Origin: Desulfuromonadales bacterium
GTDB lineage: Bacteria > Desulfobacterota > Desulfuromonadia > Desulfuromonadales > JAAXQG01
Reading direction: 5' to 3'
Length of the DNA: 41,859 nucleotides
Assembly: GCA_012974445.1 (NCBI GenBank)
Contig: JAAXQG010000056.1
Location: 1-41,859 of the forward strand
Below are positions 7,564-16,529 of the stretch, piece after piece. Position 1 is the stretch's first letter. Each line of letters starts with the position of its first letter. A program made the position numbers and the translations under genes. Below the pieces are notes generated by a model, which searched no databases, was not told where the DNA came from, and saw only the letters and a program-made list of their open reading frames with translations.

Positions 7564-8553
7564 ATGAAAGCCGTACTGCTCAATGGTTTCGGAGGGCTCG
7601 ATGTCCTCAAGATCGGTGAAGTCGAAAAACCCGCTCCGAAAGACGACGAAGTTCTCATCAAGGTGATGGCCAGCTCCATCAACCGCCCTGACCTGGTTCA
7701 GCGCGAAGGGAAATATCCCCCTCCGGCGGGAGAGTCAGAGATTCTCGGGCTGGAAGTCGCCGGAATCATCGAAGCTCTGGGTAAGGACGTAACCGGCTGG
7801 CAGGTCGGCGATCGGGTCATGACCCTGGTGGGCGGCGGCGGATATGCCGAGTACGCAACGGCCTATGCCTGCCACCTGATGGCGATGCCCGAAAACATGA
7901 GCTTCGAAGAAGCTGCCTGCGTGTGCGAATCCTATATTACAGCATTTCTTAACGTTTTCATGATCGGCGGACTCGAAGACGGCCAGACGGCCATCCTCCA
8001 CGGCGGAGGCGGCGGTGTAAACACGGCCGCGATCCAGCTGGCCAAGGCCCTGACCCCCAACGCCAAGCTCATCGTCACCGCACACCCCAGCAAGATCGAC
8101 CGGGTCAAGAAGCTGGGCGCCGACCTGGTGATCGATTTCACCACCACCCCCGATTTTGCCGACAACGTGAAGGAGTTCACCGGCAAGAAGGGGGTCGATG
8201 TAATCCTCGACCATGTGGGCGCCAAGTATCTGGCCCCCAACATGAAGTCCCTGGCCTACAAGGGCAAACTGGTCATCATCGGCATCATCAGCGGCTTCAA
8301 GGCTGAGCTCAACCTGGCCCTGATGATGGTCAAGCGTCAGCAGATCATCGGTTCGGTGCTCCGGTCCCGCCCCATCGAGGAAAAAGCCGAGATCGTCGCG
8401 GAGTTCACGCGCCGGGCCCTGCCGAAATTCGCCGATCGCAGCATCGTGCCCATCATCGAAAAGTGCTTTACCCTTGAGGAAGTGGCTGACGCCCACGCAA
8501 TGATGGAAGCGGATACGCATTTCGGCAAAATAGTTCTGACCACGGAGCCCTGA
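7564..8553 (+). CDS. NAD(P)H quinone oxidoreductase-like, zinc-less MDR-superfamily protein
   Basis: This 329-residue protein belongs to the medium-chain dehydrogenase/reductase superfamily, PIG3/quinone oxidoreductase branch. The N-terminal GroES-like domain has SSINRPDLVQREGKYPPP (about 36-53) and LGLEVAGII. The Rossmann domain has the glycine-rich HGGGGGVNTAAIQLAK near 145-160 and a later VDVILDHVGAKY. The catalytic zinc ligands of alcohol dehydrogenases are absent, as expected for this branch, which reduces quinones or enones with NADPH. The start at 7564 has AAGGAGAGAG just upstream. The stop is one base from the TTG start of the shikimate-kinase-like gene, indicating an operon. Confidence 0.92.
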   Translation: MKAVLLNGFGGLDVLKIGEVEKPAPKDDEVLIKVMASSINRPDLVQREGKYPPPAGESEILGLEVAGIIEALGKDVTGWQVGDRVMTLVGGGGYAEYATAYACHLMAMPENMSFEEAACVCESYITAFLNVFMIGGLEDGQTAILHGGGGGVNTAAIQLAKALTPNAKLIVTAHPSKIDRVKKLGADLVIDFTTTPDFADNVKEFTGKKGVDVILDHVGAKYLAPNMKSLAYKGKLVIIGIISGFKAELNLALMMVKRQQIIGSVLRSRPIEEKAEIVAEFTRRALPKFADRSIVPIIEKCFTLEEVADAHAMMEADTHFGKIVLTTEP

Positions 8554-8554
8554 T

Positions 8555-9082
8555 TTGTCCCCTGCCACCCGCTCCAACCTCATACTCATCGGCATGCCCG
8601 GAGCGGGCAAGAGCACCGTGGGTGTCATCCTGGCCAAACGACTGGGTATGGCCTATGTCGACACCGACCTGCTGATCCAGGTCCGGCACGAAAAAAGCCT
8701 CCAGGCCCTCATCGATGAGAGGGGTCTGGAGGCCTTTGGCTGTATCGAGGAAGAGGTACTCTGCGGGCTCGATGTCCGCAGGTCGGTTATTTCCACCGGA
8801 GGTTCAGCCGTCTATAGCGACGCCGCCATGAAAGTCCTCCGGCAACAGGGGCGGACCCTGTTTCTGGATGTCCCCCTGCCCCAGCTCAAAGAACGCATCA
8901 CCAACATGGGGGACCGGGGCATGGTGATCGCCCCAGGCAGCAGCCTAGAGGATCTCTACCGGCAGCGACACCCCCTCTACCGACGCTATGCCGACCTGTA
9001 TCTGGATGCCTCCGAAGGCTCGGCCGAGCAGATCGCGAGGAAGGCGGCGGAGCTTTGGCTGAAGCGTTCAGAACTGCCCTGA
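8555..9082 (+). CDS. shikimate kinase-like P-loop kinase
   Basis: This 175-residue protein has the shikimate kinase fold markers: Walker A GMPGAGKST (13-21), DTD motif with Asp36/Asp38, and the STGGSAV glycine pair at 82-83. The helix RHPLYRRYADL near 137-147 resembles the adenine/substrate helix. The motif that is normally FRxxE is here FGCIE (61-65), so the arginine that binds the shikimate carboxylate in characterised enzymes is missing. The protein may act on another alcohol, or use a different arginine. The start is TTG at 8555, the only start giving the Walker A motif a proper N-terminus, with GGAG about 8 nt upstream inside the preceding gene. It is coupled to the oxidoreductase gene rather than to aroB or aroC. 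Confidence 0.8.
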   Translation: MSPATRSNLILIGMPGAGKSTVGVILAKRLGMAYVDTDLLIQVRHEKSLQALIDERGLEAFGCIEEEVLCGLDVRRSVISTGGSAVYSDAAMKVLRQQGRTLFLDVPLPQLKERITNMGDRGMVIAPGSSLEDLYRQRHPLYRRYADLYLDASEGSAEQIARKAAELWLKRSELP

Positions 9083-9457
9083 AAAACTTTCGAAGCGGCA
9101 ACTATCCTGACACAGGGGGATCGCGCTTGTGCCAAAACAGGGCGCGGCAAGCAGCGCCCCTACAGGTGGCAGTGCTTTTCTCGGCCCTTCTCTGTGAACT
9201 CTGTGGTGAAAAAACCTGGTGTTGGTCAAAATCTCTTGCACCACTGAGCTCACAGAGGGAAAACCGGGCCTTCATCCGACTTGCAACCGATAACAGTAAC
9301 TACTTTCTTCGCCCCCCCCCAATGCCTCTTCGGGGCGAAAGGCTCCCTCTCCCTTGACGGGAGAGGGCTGGGGTGAGGGTGATGTCTCGACAATTTTTAA
9401 AGTCTATGATTTTCGTCAATCCTCGCTCCAGCCTGAAGTCAGCACAATCCTTACGCC
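9083..9457. other. 375-bp intergenic region with dispersed-repeat fragments
   Basis: No supported gene is seen. The stretch contains fragments of a type found scattered in many proteobacterial intergenic regions: GGGCGCGGCAAGCAGCGCCCC around 9137-9160 and a CCCTCTCCC...GGGAGAGGG hairpin at 9345-9367. It lies between the convergent shikimate-kinase-like gene and priA. Confidence 0.6.
9345..9381. repeat. dispersed-type hairpin repeat (ccctctccc...gggagaggg)
   Basis: A perfect 9-bp stem (9345-9353 with 9359-9367, loop TTGAC) is followed by CTGGGGTGAGGGTG. This CCCTCTCCC-GGGAGAGGGCTGGGGTGAGGG sequence is a type seen as a dispersed repeat in many proteobacterial genomes. It sits at the 3' side of priA (minus strand) and might serve as a weak terminator, although no clear T-run follows. 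Confidence 0.5.
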
Positions 9458-11653
9458 CTACAACATATCCATGGGATCCACATCCACCGTGAGCCCCACC
9501 CCGGCGGTGGTCTTGCGCCGCTGCTGCAGCAGGGTCAGAATCCGGCGCATGCCGTGGCGACTGTCGGCCTTGAGCAGCAGCTGCACCCGGCTCTTGCCCC
9601 GCAGCCGGGAAAGGGGGCAGGGCGCCGGGCCCAGAACCTGGGCCTCCCCGGCCATGGACAAAAGCTCTGAGGCCAGTCGGTTGGCCTCCTGAGCAACCTG
9701 CACGGTATCATTGCCGGAGAAAACCAGATTGGTCAGGTAGCCGAAAGGGGGGTAGCCGAGCTCCTTCCGGAAGGCAATGTCCTCGGCGTAAAATGCTTCG
9801 AAATCATGACTGGCAGCACAGCTGAGGGCGTAATGCTCCGGAGCATAGGTCTGGATGAAGACCTGTCCGGGGCGATCGGCCCGCCCTGCCCTGCCGGCGA
9901 CCTGGGCCAGCAACGCAAAGGTGCGCTCGGCACTGCGGAAGTCGGGAAAATTGAGGCTGCTGTCGGCATTCATCACCGCCACCAGCGTCACCCCGGGAAA
10001 GTCATGTCCCTTGGCGACCATCTGGGTCCCCACCAGGATATCAACCTCCCCCTTTCGCATTCTCGTTGTGAGTTCCTCGTGAGATCCCTTACGAGTGAGG
10101 CTGTCGCGGTCCATACGGGCAATGCGAGCCTCGGGAAAGAGGCGCTCCAAGTCCTCTTCAAGACGCTCCGTTCCCGCGCCTGCGGGCTGGATCTGCTGCC
10201 CCGCGCAGCGAGGACAACGATCCGGGGGTTGGTCATGGTAGTCGCAGTAGTGACAGCGAAGCGCCCGGTTTCTCTGATGGTAGGTCAGGGTAATCTCACA
10301 ATTGGGGCAGCGGAAGCTATGGCCGCACTCCTCACAGAGCAGAAAAGGGGCAAACCCCCGGCGGTTAAGCAGCACGATGGACTGCTCCCCTCGCGCCAGA
10401 GTCGCGACGATGGCCTCATGGACGGGCTCGGAGAGCAGATCTTCCCCCTTGTGCCCGCTCATATCAACCAGCTGAACCTCGGGCATGGGGCGCGCCTTGG
10501 GACGCTCCTTCAGACTCAGAAGCTCTATGACGCCTTCGGTCGCCCTATGGTAGCTGGTCAACGACGGGGTGGCGCTGCCCAGCACCACCGCAGCACCCGT
10601 CATCTGCCCCCGGAGCAGGGCCAGGTCCCGGGCATTGTAGCGAAACCCTTCCTGCTGCTTGTAGCTGCTTTCGTGCTCTTCATCGACCACGATGATCCCG
10701 AGCCGGGGCAGGGGCGCAAAAACGGCAGAGCGGGCCCCGATCACCATGCGCACATCCCCCTTGGCGATACGTCGCCAGCCGTCGTAGCGCTCGCCGTCGG
10801 AGAGCCCCGAGTGCAGCACCGCCATCTCCTTTTCCATGCCATGAAAACGGGCTCGGAAACGCTGTACCAGCTGAGGGGTCAGGGCAATTTCCGGCACCAG
10901 AATAAGGGCGTCTCGCCCCAGCCTCAAGGCCTCGTCGATGGCCCGAAGATAGATCTCGGTCTTGCCGCTACCGGTCACGCCGTGGACCAGAAAAGGAGAA
11001 AATTTCCCTGAATTCAGCACCTGGCATATAGGGGTCAGAGCAGTTTGCTGCTCGGCGGTAAGATCAGGCGGGGTATCCGGAGCGATACTGTGGCGAAGAA
11101 AGGGGTCCCGACAGAGCTCCTGCTCTTCGACCTGCAAAAAACCCAGCTCTACAAGACGGGCAAGAGCCTGATGAGGGGCGCCAAAGCGCCCCCGAAGGGC
11201 GCTGAGAGGGGTGCGCCCCTGGCGAAGAACCTCTTCCAGAATCTCTCGCTGACGCAGTCCCTGAGGGCTTCCCGGGGCGCTGCCTGCAGAATAAACTTTT
11301 TCCTTCAGGATTTTCGGAGCCCCGTCGAGCCCGCCAAGCCCGGCAGGCAGGGCTGTCTTGACGCAGTACCCGATGGGATGAAGGTAGTAGGCGGCAGTCC
11401 GTTCGAAAAAAGGGACCAGGTCCGCTCCGAAGAGCGGCGCCCGGTCCATGATCTCGACGATATTCTTAAGCCCCTCAGCACTACCCCGCGAGAGTTCAAG
11501 CACAAAGCCCACGACCTCGCGGCGCCCCAGGGAAACCCGGACCCGGCAGCCGATTTCAATCAGTTCGGCGAGGGCATCGGGCACGGCATAGGAAAGGGCC
11601 TTGTCAATGGGGGCGGCCACAGCGATGCGGGCCAGGGTCGACAGGTTGTCCAA
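9458..11653 (-). CDS. priA: primosomal protein N' (replication restart helicase PriA)
   Basis: At 731 residues this is close to the usual PriA length. The N-terminal fork-binding domain begins with LARIAVAAPIDKALSYAVP. The helicase core has Walker A GVTGSGKT (225-232) and DEEH box (324-327) followed by the aromatic-rich ESSYKQQ. Inserted in the second helicase lobe is the zinc-binding module with four CxxC pairs (CEEC, CPNC, CHYC, CPRC). The longest open frame would start at 11851 inside the upstream gene. I choose the TTG at 11653 because GGAG lies 5 nt upstream and the protein then starts at the conserved region, 20 bp after the flavodiiron gene stop. PriA reloads the replisome at stalled forks. 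It is last in an apparent aminotransferase-aroF-fprA-priA run. Confidence 0.96.
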   Translation of the reverse strand: MDNLSTLARIAVAAPIDKALSYAVPDALAELIEIGCRVRVSLGRREVVGFVLELSRGSAEGLKNIVEIMDRAPLFGADLVPFFERTAAYYLHPIGYCVKTALPAGLGGLDGAPKILKEKVYSAGSAPGSPQGLRQREILEEVLRQGRTPLSALRGRFGAPHQALARLVELGFLQVEEQELCRDPFLRHSIAPDTPPDLTAEQQTALTPICQVLNSGKFSPFLVHGVTGSGKTEIYLRAIDEALRLGRDALILVPEIALTPQLVQRFRARFHGMEKEMAVLHSGLSDGERYDGWRRIAKGDVRMVIGARSAVFAPLPRLGIIVVDEEHESSYKQQEGFRYNARDLALLRGQMTGAAVVLGSATPSLTSYHRATEGVIELLSLKERPKARPMPEVQLVDMSGHKGEDLLSEPVHEAIVATLARGEQSIVLLNRRGFAPFLLCEECGHSFRCPNCEITLTYHQRNRALRCHYCDYHDQPPDRCPRCAGQQIQPAGAGTERLEEDLERLFPEARIARMDRDSLTRKGSHEELTTRMRKGEVDILVGTQMVAKGHDFPGVTLVAVMNADSSLNFPDFRSAERTFALLAQVAGRAGRADRPGQVFIQTYAPEHYALSCAASHDFEAFYAEDIAFRKELGYPPFGYLTNLVFSGNDTVQVAQEANRLASELLSMAGEAQVLGPAPCPLSRLRGKSRVQLLLKADSRHGMRRILTLLQQRRKTTAGVGLTVDVDPMDML

Positions 11654-11672
11654 CGCAGCTCCGAGGATAGGA

Positions 11673-12869
11673 TCAGCCCTGAGACAACAGGGAGTCGGCC
11701 AGTTTTCCGGCAAACTCCCGGCATTCCTGAAGATTCTCTTCCGTAGGATGGAAACGGTAGCAGAGCCCCTCGGCCATGAGCTTGAACTTGACCCCCTTGA
11801 GACGATCCTCCACCAGCTTGACGGCCTCGCCGCTCCAGCCGAAAGAGCCAAATACCGCGGCCTTGCGCCCCTTGGGAGTCACCGAAGAGAGCAGCGAGAG
11901 GGCACGCCAGATCGGTGGCGGAGCGTCGCGGTTGATGGTGGGAGTGCCGACCAGCAGGGCATCAGCGCGCTCGATTTCGTCGCGCAGCTCGTTATCCGGC
12001 GTCTCATAGGCGGCCTTGGCCACCGTATCGATGCCCCGAGCCTGCAGAACCTCCTCGATAGTCCGGGCCATGGTGCGGGTATTGCCATGGGGGGAGAGGG
12101 TCAGAAGCAGCACCCGGGCCCTGCCGCCGTTATCCGGCGCCTTGGACCACTGCGCGTAGTTTCGAACGAAGCTCATGGGGTTGCTGCGCAGAATCGGCCC
12201 ATGAGAGGGGCAGATCATGGCGATATCGAGCTTCTCCACCTTGGCCACGGCCTCACGGACCTTTTCCTTGAAGGGGCGCATAATGGAATCAAAGTAGAAG
12301 GCGAACTCGGTGGAGTAAGCTCCCGTCTCGTCGTTGTAGAGCCCTTCGCCGCAGTAGTGAGCGCCAAAAGCGTCACAGGAAAACAGCAGGCCGTCCTCCG
12401 GCAGATAGGTAAACATGGTGTCGGGCCAGTGCAGCGAAGGGGCCAGAACGAACTGAAGCGTCTTGCCCCCCAGCTCCAGAGTCTGTCCCTCGGTCACGGT
12501 CACCGTATTGAGACTGCGGTTGTAGAGCTGCTCGAGAAATTTTTCTCCCGCCTTGGTGCAGTAAATCTGCACATGGGGATTGGCCTCCAGCAGTTTGCCC
12601 AGCGCCCCTGAATGATCGGGCTCGGTATGGTTGACCACGACCAGGTCGATATCCCCCAGATCTACGTGCTCACGGAGCTTGTCCAGAAACGCGTCGGCAA
12701 ACATCCCTTTCACCGTATCGATCAGGGCAATTTTCTCCGAGCCCTTGATCAGGTAGGAATTGTAGGTAGTGCCGCAACGGGTGGGGAAAAGTTCGTCAAA
12801 GACAGTGAGCTCTGGGTGTCGGGAGCCGACCCAGTGCACACCGCTGCAGATTTCAACAGTTTCAGACAT
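11673..12869 (-). CDS. FprA-type flavodiiron protein (A-type flavoprotein)
   Basis: This 398-residue protein joins an N-terminal metallo-beta-lactamase-like di-iron domain to a C-terminal flavodoxin domain. The di-iron ligands are visible as H81-x-E83-x-D85-H86, His147, Asp166 and His223. The FMN-binding loop begins at TLSPHGNTRTMA near 262-273. Such proteins reduce O2 to water or NO to N2O in anaerobes and receive electrons from rubredoxin or coenzyme F420, so this is probably an oxygen/NO-stress enzyme. The rubredoxin-domain protein at 6826 could be a partner but is not adjacent. Start at 12869 has AAGGA about 8 nt upstream; the longer GTG version adds seven residues. It lies 46 bp downstream of aroF. 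Confidence 0.93.
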   Translation of the reverse strand: MSETVEICSGVHWVGSRHPELTVFDELFPTRCGTTYNSYLIKGSEKIALIDTVKGMFADAFLDKLREHVDLGDIDLVVVNHTEPDHSGALGKLLEANPHVQIYCTKAGEKFLEQLYNRSLNTVTVTEGQTLELGGKTLQFVLAPSLHWPDTMFTYLPEDGLLFSCDAFGAHYCGEGLYNDETGAYSTEFAFYFDSIMRPFKEKVREAVAKVEKLDIAMICPSHGPILRSNPMSFVRNYAQWSKAPDNGGRARVLLLTLSPHGNTRTMARTIEEVLQARGIDTVAKAAYETPDNELRDEIERADALLVGTPTINRDAPPPIWRALSLLSSVTPKGRKAAVFGSFGWSGEAVKLVEDRLKGVKFKLMAEGLCYRFHPTEENLQECREFAGKLADSLLSQG

Positions 12870-12915
12870 GATTGTTATCCTTTCGCACAAGGGCTGTAAT
12901 GAAAAGAGCAGGTTT

Positions 12916-13926
12916 TCAATATCCCAGATATTTCATGAGGCTCTGCATTTCCTGCATCAATTGCGAGAACCCATCCCCGGTGAGGCTCTGGGCGCCATCG
13001 CAAAGGGCCTTTTCCGGCTCGGGATGAACCTCGATCATCAGGCCATCGGCCCCGGCCACCAGAGCCGCCTTAGACATCACCGGCACCAGACTGCGCTTGC
13101 CCGTGGCGTGACTGGGGTCGACGATAACCGGCAGATGAGACATTTCGTGCAGCAGGGGCACAACACTCAGGTCCAGACTGTTGCGGGTCGCCCGCTCGAA
13201 GGTGCGAATTCCCCGCTCACAGAGGATGACCTGATCGTTACCTTCGGCCACAATGTACTCAGCAGCGCCTAAAAATTCTTCAAGGGTCGCGCTCATGCCC
13301 CGCTTAAGCAGCACCGGCTTGCCGAACTTTCCCACTTCCTTGAGCAGGTCGAAGTTCTGCATATTGCGAGCGCCGATCTGCAGCACATCGGAGTAGCGGC
13401 TCACCAGCTCCAGCTGCTCGATGCGCATCACCTCGGTGATCACCGGCATGGCAGTCTCGTCACCGGCCTGACGCAGAAACTTAAGCCCCTGCTCTCCCAG
13501 CCCCTGAAAAGAATGGGGCCCGGTGCGAGGCTTGAAAGCCCCACCCCGCAGGATGTGGGCTCCGGCTGCCTTGACCTCCCGGGCGGCGCGCATCATCTGC
13601 TCTTCGCTCTCGATGGAACAGGGGCCCGCCATGATCACGGGAGCGGCACCGCCGCCGATCTCGAACGCCCCAACCCGGACCCGGGTGGATTCGGGATGAA
13701 AATCCCGCGAAACCATCTTATAGGGTTTGCTTACATGGATAACCTCGCGCACCCCGGCAAGTTCCCGGATCGTGGAGTCGTCCACATAGCCCTGATTGCC
13801 CAGCACGCCAATCGCCGTGCGCTGCTGTCCCGGAATCGGCTCGGCCCGAAAACCCAGCGCCTCCACGGCCTCACGCACCTTCTGCAACTGCTCATCCGTA
13901 GCCTGCGGATCCATCACAATCAGCAT
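12916..13926 (-). CDS. aroF: 3-deoxy-7-phosphoheptulonate (DAHP) synthase, type I-beta
   Basis: This 336-residue enzyme catalyses the first step of aromatic amino acid synthesis (phosphoenolpyruvate plus erythrose 4-phosphate). The N-terminal 70 residues form a ferredoxin-like regulatory domain as in Thermotoga-type enzymes, suggesting feedback inhibition by Tyr or Phe. The barrel has AGPCSIES (about 99-106), GGAFKPRTGPHSFQG (about 128-142), the metal-site cysteine region earlier in the barrel, and PSHATGKR near 279-286. The start lies immediately after the aminotransferase stop; the GGAG ribosome site overlaps that stop. This places an aromatic-pathway enzyme next to a PLP aminotransferase, consistent with tyrosine/phenylalanine synthesis. 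Confidence 0.95.
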   Translation of the reverse strand: MLIVMDPQATDEQLQKVREAVEALGFRAEPIPGQQRTAIGVLGNQGYVDDSTIRELAGVREVIHVSKPYKMVSRDFHPESTRVRVGAFEIGGGAAPVIMAGPCSIESEEQMMRAAREVKAAGAHILRGGAFKPRTGPHSFQGLGEQGLKFLRQAGDETAMPVITEVMRIEQLELVSRYSDVLQIGARNMQNFDLLKEVGKFGKPVLLKRGMSATLEEFLGAAEYIVAEGNDQVILCERGIRTFERATRNSLDLSVVPLLHEMSHLPVIVDPSHATGKRSLVPVMSKAALVAGADGLMIEVHPEPEKALCDGAQSLTGDGFSQLMQEMQSLMKYLGY

Positions 13927-13929
13927 GAT

Positions 13930-15105
13930 TCACTCCTGTCCGGTAAGGGGTTTGACGCTGCGACCACGCAGGTAGCGCTTCAAGCGCCCAAGGGCATCTT
14001 CTATTTTATCGAGAGAATTGGCGTAGGAAAAGCGCAGGAAACCTTCGGTGGCCTCCCCAAAATCAATCCCAGGAGTCACCGCCACCCCTGTAGCCTCCAG
14101 GATTTCGCGGCAGAGCCTGCGGGAATCGCCGCTGATGTGCCTGGCATCTGCCAGGACATAGAAGGCACCTTCGGGAACCCGGGCGACGCCCAGGCCGATG
14201 GCCCGCAGCCCCTCGACCATCAGGTGGCGACGCTTGTCGTATTGCTGGCGCATCTGCTCCACTTCGGCGTCGCACTGGCGAAGGGCGGCGATTCCGGCCT
14301 TCTGCACGAAATGATTGGCGCAGATATGAAAATTCTGGTGCAGGATCTGAAGCTGACGGACACAGCTCTCGGGGGCAATCAGATAACCCAGACGCCAGCC
14401 CGTCATGGCGTAGGTCTTGGAGAAGCCGCCGAGCACAAAGGCTTGATCGGTATATTCCAGAAGACTGTGCTCCGCCCCTTCGTAAGTCAGCCCCTGGTAG
14501 ATCTCGTCGGAGACCAGCGCAAGAGGTAGCCTGCTATACTCCTGCAGCCATTGCGGCGGGATCAGGGAACCCGCGGGGTTGGACGGAGAGTTAATCAACA
14601 GCGCCCGGGTTCGGGGGCTCATTTTTTCCCGCACGGCCTCGGGGCGCATCTGAAAACCATCCTCGGCCCTACCGGCCACCGTCACCGGCACACCGCCGAC
14701 ATAACGGATAAAATTGGGATAGCAGGCATAGGCCGGATCGCCCAACAGGACCTCGTCCCCCTCTTCGAGCAGCGCGGAGAATAGCATCTGAAGCAGAGGA
14801 CTGGTCCCGGAAGAGACGAGAATACGCTGCGGCGACACCTCGACGCCGTAGCGCCGCAGGTACCAGGCGGAGATTTCCTCGCGCAGCTCCAGCAGCCCCA
14901 GGGAATGAGTATAGGTCGTCGCACCGGCCTCCAGGGCCTGCGTGGCGGCACGGATCACCGGCTCGGGGGTAGGAAAATCAGGCTCACCAAGACAGAGATA
15001 GATGATGTCGGCCCCGGCCGACTCCAGAGCGCGAGCCTGCTCCATGACTTCCATGGCGAGAAAGGGCTTGACCCGGTGGACACGGGAAGCCAGCTTTATA
15101 GTCAT
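13930..15105 (-). CDS. class I/II pyridoxal-phosphate aminotransferase
   Basis: This 391-residue protein is a fold-type I aminotransferase of the AspC/aromatic branch. It has the PLP Schiff-base Lys230 in GGFSKTYAMTGWRLGY, cofactor residues Asn176 (NSPSNPAG) and Asp200 (VSDEIYQG), a tyrosine-rich YTHSLG loop near 65-70, and a C-terminal carboxylate-binding Arg in GFLRFSYAN. Its adjacency to DAHP synthase, with only 3 bp between the genes, suggests transamination of prephenate, phenylpyruvate or 4-hydroxyphenylpyruvate, though aspartate or alanine specificity cannot be excluded. ATG at 15105 is preferred over a GTG five codons earlier because GGAGAG precedes it by about 4 nt. It is first in a minus-strand run with aroF, the flavodiiron gene and priA. 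Confidence 0.9.
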   Translation of the reverse strand: MTIKLASRVHRVKPFLAMEVMEQARALESAGADIIYLCLGEPDFPTPEPVIRAATQALEAGATTYTHSLGLLELREEISAWYLRRYGVEVSPQRILVSSGTSPLLQMLFSALLEEGDEVLLGDPAYACYPNFIRYVGGVPVTVAGRAEDGFQMRPEAVREKMSPRTRALLINSPSNPAGSLIPPQWLQEYSRLPLALVSDEIYQGLTYEGAEHSLLEYTDQAFVLGGFSKTYAMTGWRLGYLIAPESCVRQLQILHQNFHICANHFVQKAGIAALRQCDAEVEQMRQQYDKRRHLMVEGLRAIGLGVARVPEGAFYVLADARHISGDSRRLCREILEATGVAVTPGIDFGEATEGFLRFSYANSLDKIEDALGRLKRYLRGRSVKPLTGQE

Positions 15106-15245
15106 TCTACTCTCCGACACCAGGCACTTGCCCGATCAATATATTAAAAGGAAGACGAGCCCAGATGGACAATGTGAAAGTATTTGAGCAAAGAAGACAA
15201 AATACTTGGGCTTCCTGAGTCAATGCAACCCTTTTCGCGATTCCT

Positions 15246-15275
15246 TTGCCAAAGGCCCTTGTCCTGTTTTATAAT
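15246..15275 (+). promoter_or_regulatory. sigma-70-like promoter for the cytochrome gene
   Basis: TTGCCA (15246-15251) and TATAAT (15270-15275) are separated by 18 bp. The -10 is a perfect consensus. Transcription would begin about 15282, leaving a leader of about 60 nt before the cytochrome start at 15344. Confidence 0.45.
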
Positions 15276-15343
15276 GCGGACCTGTTGAAAAATCTTCCAA
15301 AATGTCCGAATAATGAAATCCTCTTTCGTGGAGACTTGTCCAT

Positions 15344-15655
15344 ATGATTAAAACAGGATCGATTCTCATCGCAGCCCTTGTGCTTGCTGGCGCTGCCACT
15401 GCGTCCACCACCCAGATGCGCGGAGCCGAACTGGTCAGCGCCAACGGCTGCCGTGGCTGCCATGTCATCGGAGAAGACGGTGGAAGTATCGGCCCGTCCC
15501 TCAACGGGCTAAGCGAGCGCATGAGTCCCGAAATGATCAAGGCTCAGCTGATCAACCCCAAAACAATCAACCCGAACTCCTTCATGCCCTCCTTTGTGGA
15601 TCTGCCCGAAGAAGACATGACGGCCCTGGTCAATTATCTCTCGGAGCTCAAGTAG
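15344..15655 (+). CDS. small periplasmic monohaem c-type cytochrome
   Basis: This 103-residue precursor has an N-terminal signal peptide (hydrophobic about 5-19, likely cleavage after ATA near residue 20). The haem-attachment motif CRGCH (36-40) and a probable axial Met81 in NSFMPSF give a class I small cytochrome c. The mature protein of about 80 residues would be a soluble periplasmic electron carrier. The pattern resembles the small cytochromes of metal-reducing and sulfur-reducing deltaproteobacteria. A GGAG lies about 11 nt before the ATG. It is followed after 62 bp by trmB, with no convincing terminator between, so read-through is possible. Its redox partner is unknown. Confidence 0.92.
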   Translation: MIKTGSILIAALVLAGAATASTTQMRGAELVSANGCRGCHVIGEDGGSIGPSLNGLSERMSPEMIKAQLINPKTINPNSFMPSFVDLPEEDMTALVNYLSELK

Positions 15656-15717
15656 CCCCGGGCTCTTTTATCAATCCAGCTGATCTTCAAGCAAACCACA
15701 GGAACCAGAACACCGCC

Positions 15718-16437
15718 ATGACCCAGCGCGTCATTGAAAATCACTCCCCATCCTTTATCGCGGAAGAAGACCTGACGCAGTTCAACGGTTGGGCTGATAT
15801 CTTCGGAAACGCCAACCCGGTATCTCTGGAGATCGGTTGTGGAACCGGCGATTTCATCGCCTCTTTGGCCCAGCAGAACCCGGATCGTAATTTTCTGGCC
15901 ACCGACATCTACAACAAGGGATGCCTTAAGACCTGCCGAAAAGTCGATGCAAAAGGACTGGCCAACGTACGGATTCTGCGTATAGAGGGTCGGCATCTGC
16001 TGAGCAATTTTTTCAAGCATGAAGAGCTGGCTGCGCTCTACGTCAACTGCCCTGATCCCTGGCCTAAAAAGCGCCATCGTTCAAGACGCCTTGTCCAGAG
16101 AGCCTTTCTTGACCTGGCCCTCTTCTTTCTCCGCCCAGAGGGAGAGTTCTATTTCGCCACGGATTTCTGCGATTACGGAGAGCAGGTAGCCGAGCTGTTT
16201 CAATCCACACCCGGTTATCGAAATCAGTTCGAGTCGGCCTACAGTCATGGACTTCCAGGATATCCCTCCTCCAAATACATGGACCGGTTTCTGGATCTGG
16301 GGCAGCCCATCTACTATGTACACCAGCGTAAGGAGGCAAGCTTCCAGGCTACCGAAGCCCTGCTGAACAAGGATCTTGGGGGCTTTCGGGTATACCAGTT
16401 GCGAAATTTCCAGGATGCGATTGCAGCTGAAGGCTGA
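15718..16437 (+). CDS. trmB: tRNA (guanine(46)-N7)-methyltransferase
   Basis: This 239-residue protein is a class I SAM methyltransferase of the TrmB family. Motif I is LEIGCGTGDF (about 37-46). The family signature NCPDPWPKKRHRSRRLV is at about 109-125, with the Asp and the basic residues that contact tRNA and SAM. The C-terminal half is less typical, extending into YPSSKYMDRFLDLGQPIYYVHQRK, but such an extension is known in related deltaproteobacterial proteins. It installs m7G46 in the tRNA variable loop. The ATG at 15718 starts the conserved region. Confidence 0.93.
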   Translation: MTQRVIENHSPSFIAEEDLTQFNGWADIFGNANPVSLEIGCGTGDFIASLAQQNPDRNFLATDIYNKGCLKTCRKVDAKGLANVRILRIEGRHLLSNFFKHEELAALYVNCPDPWPKKRHRSRRLVQRAFLDLALFFLRPEGEFYFATDFCDYGEQVAELFQSTPGYRNQFESAYSHGLPGYPSSKYMDRFLDLGQPIYYVHQRKEASFQATEALLNKDLGGFRVYQLRNFQDAIAAEG

Positions 16438-16529
16438 TCCGGGACCCAACCGCCGGATCAAAAAAAGTTTTTGGGTACAGAAACAATGAAAAAAACTTAT
16501 AAACCGCCTTGGAGCTCCATGCTGTTTCC

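Noticed and set aside
9806-11011. Plus-strand open frame of 401 codons
   Set aside because: It lies entirely antisense to priA, has no recognisable domain, and the minus strand carries clear helicase and zinc motifs.
11654-11851. N-terminal extension of PriA
   Set aside because: It lies inside the flavodiiron gene and shows serine/arginine-rich shadow composition; the TTG at 11653 has a ribosome binding site.
15656-15717. Possible terminator AGCCCCGGGCTCTTTT after the cytochrome gene
   Set aside because: The stem is only four or five base pairs with almost no loop, so it was not called.
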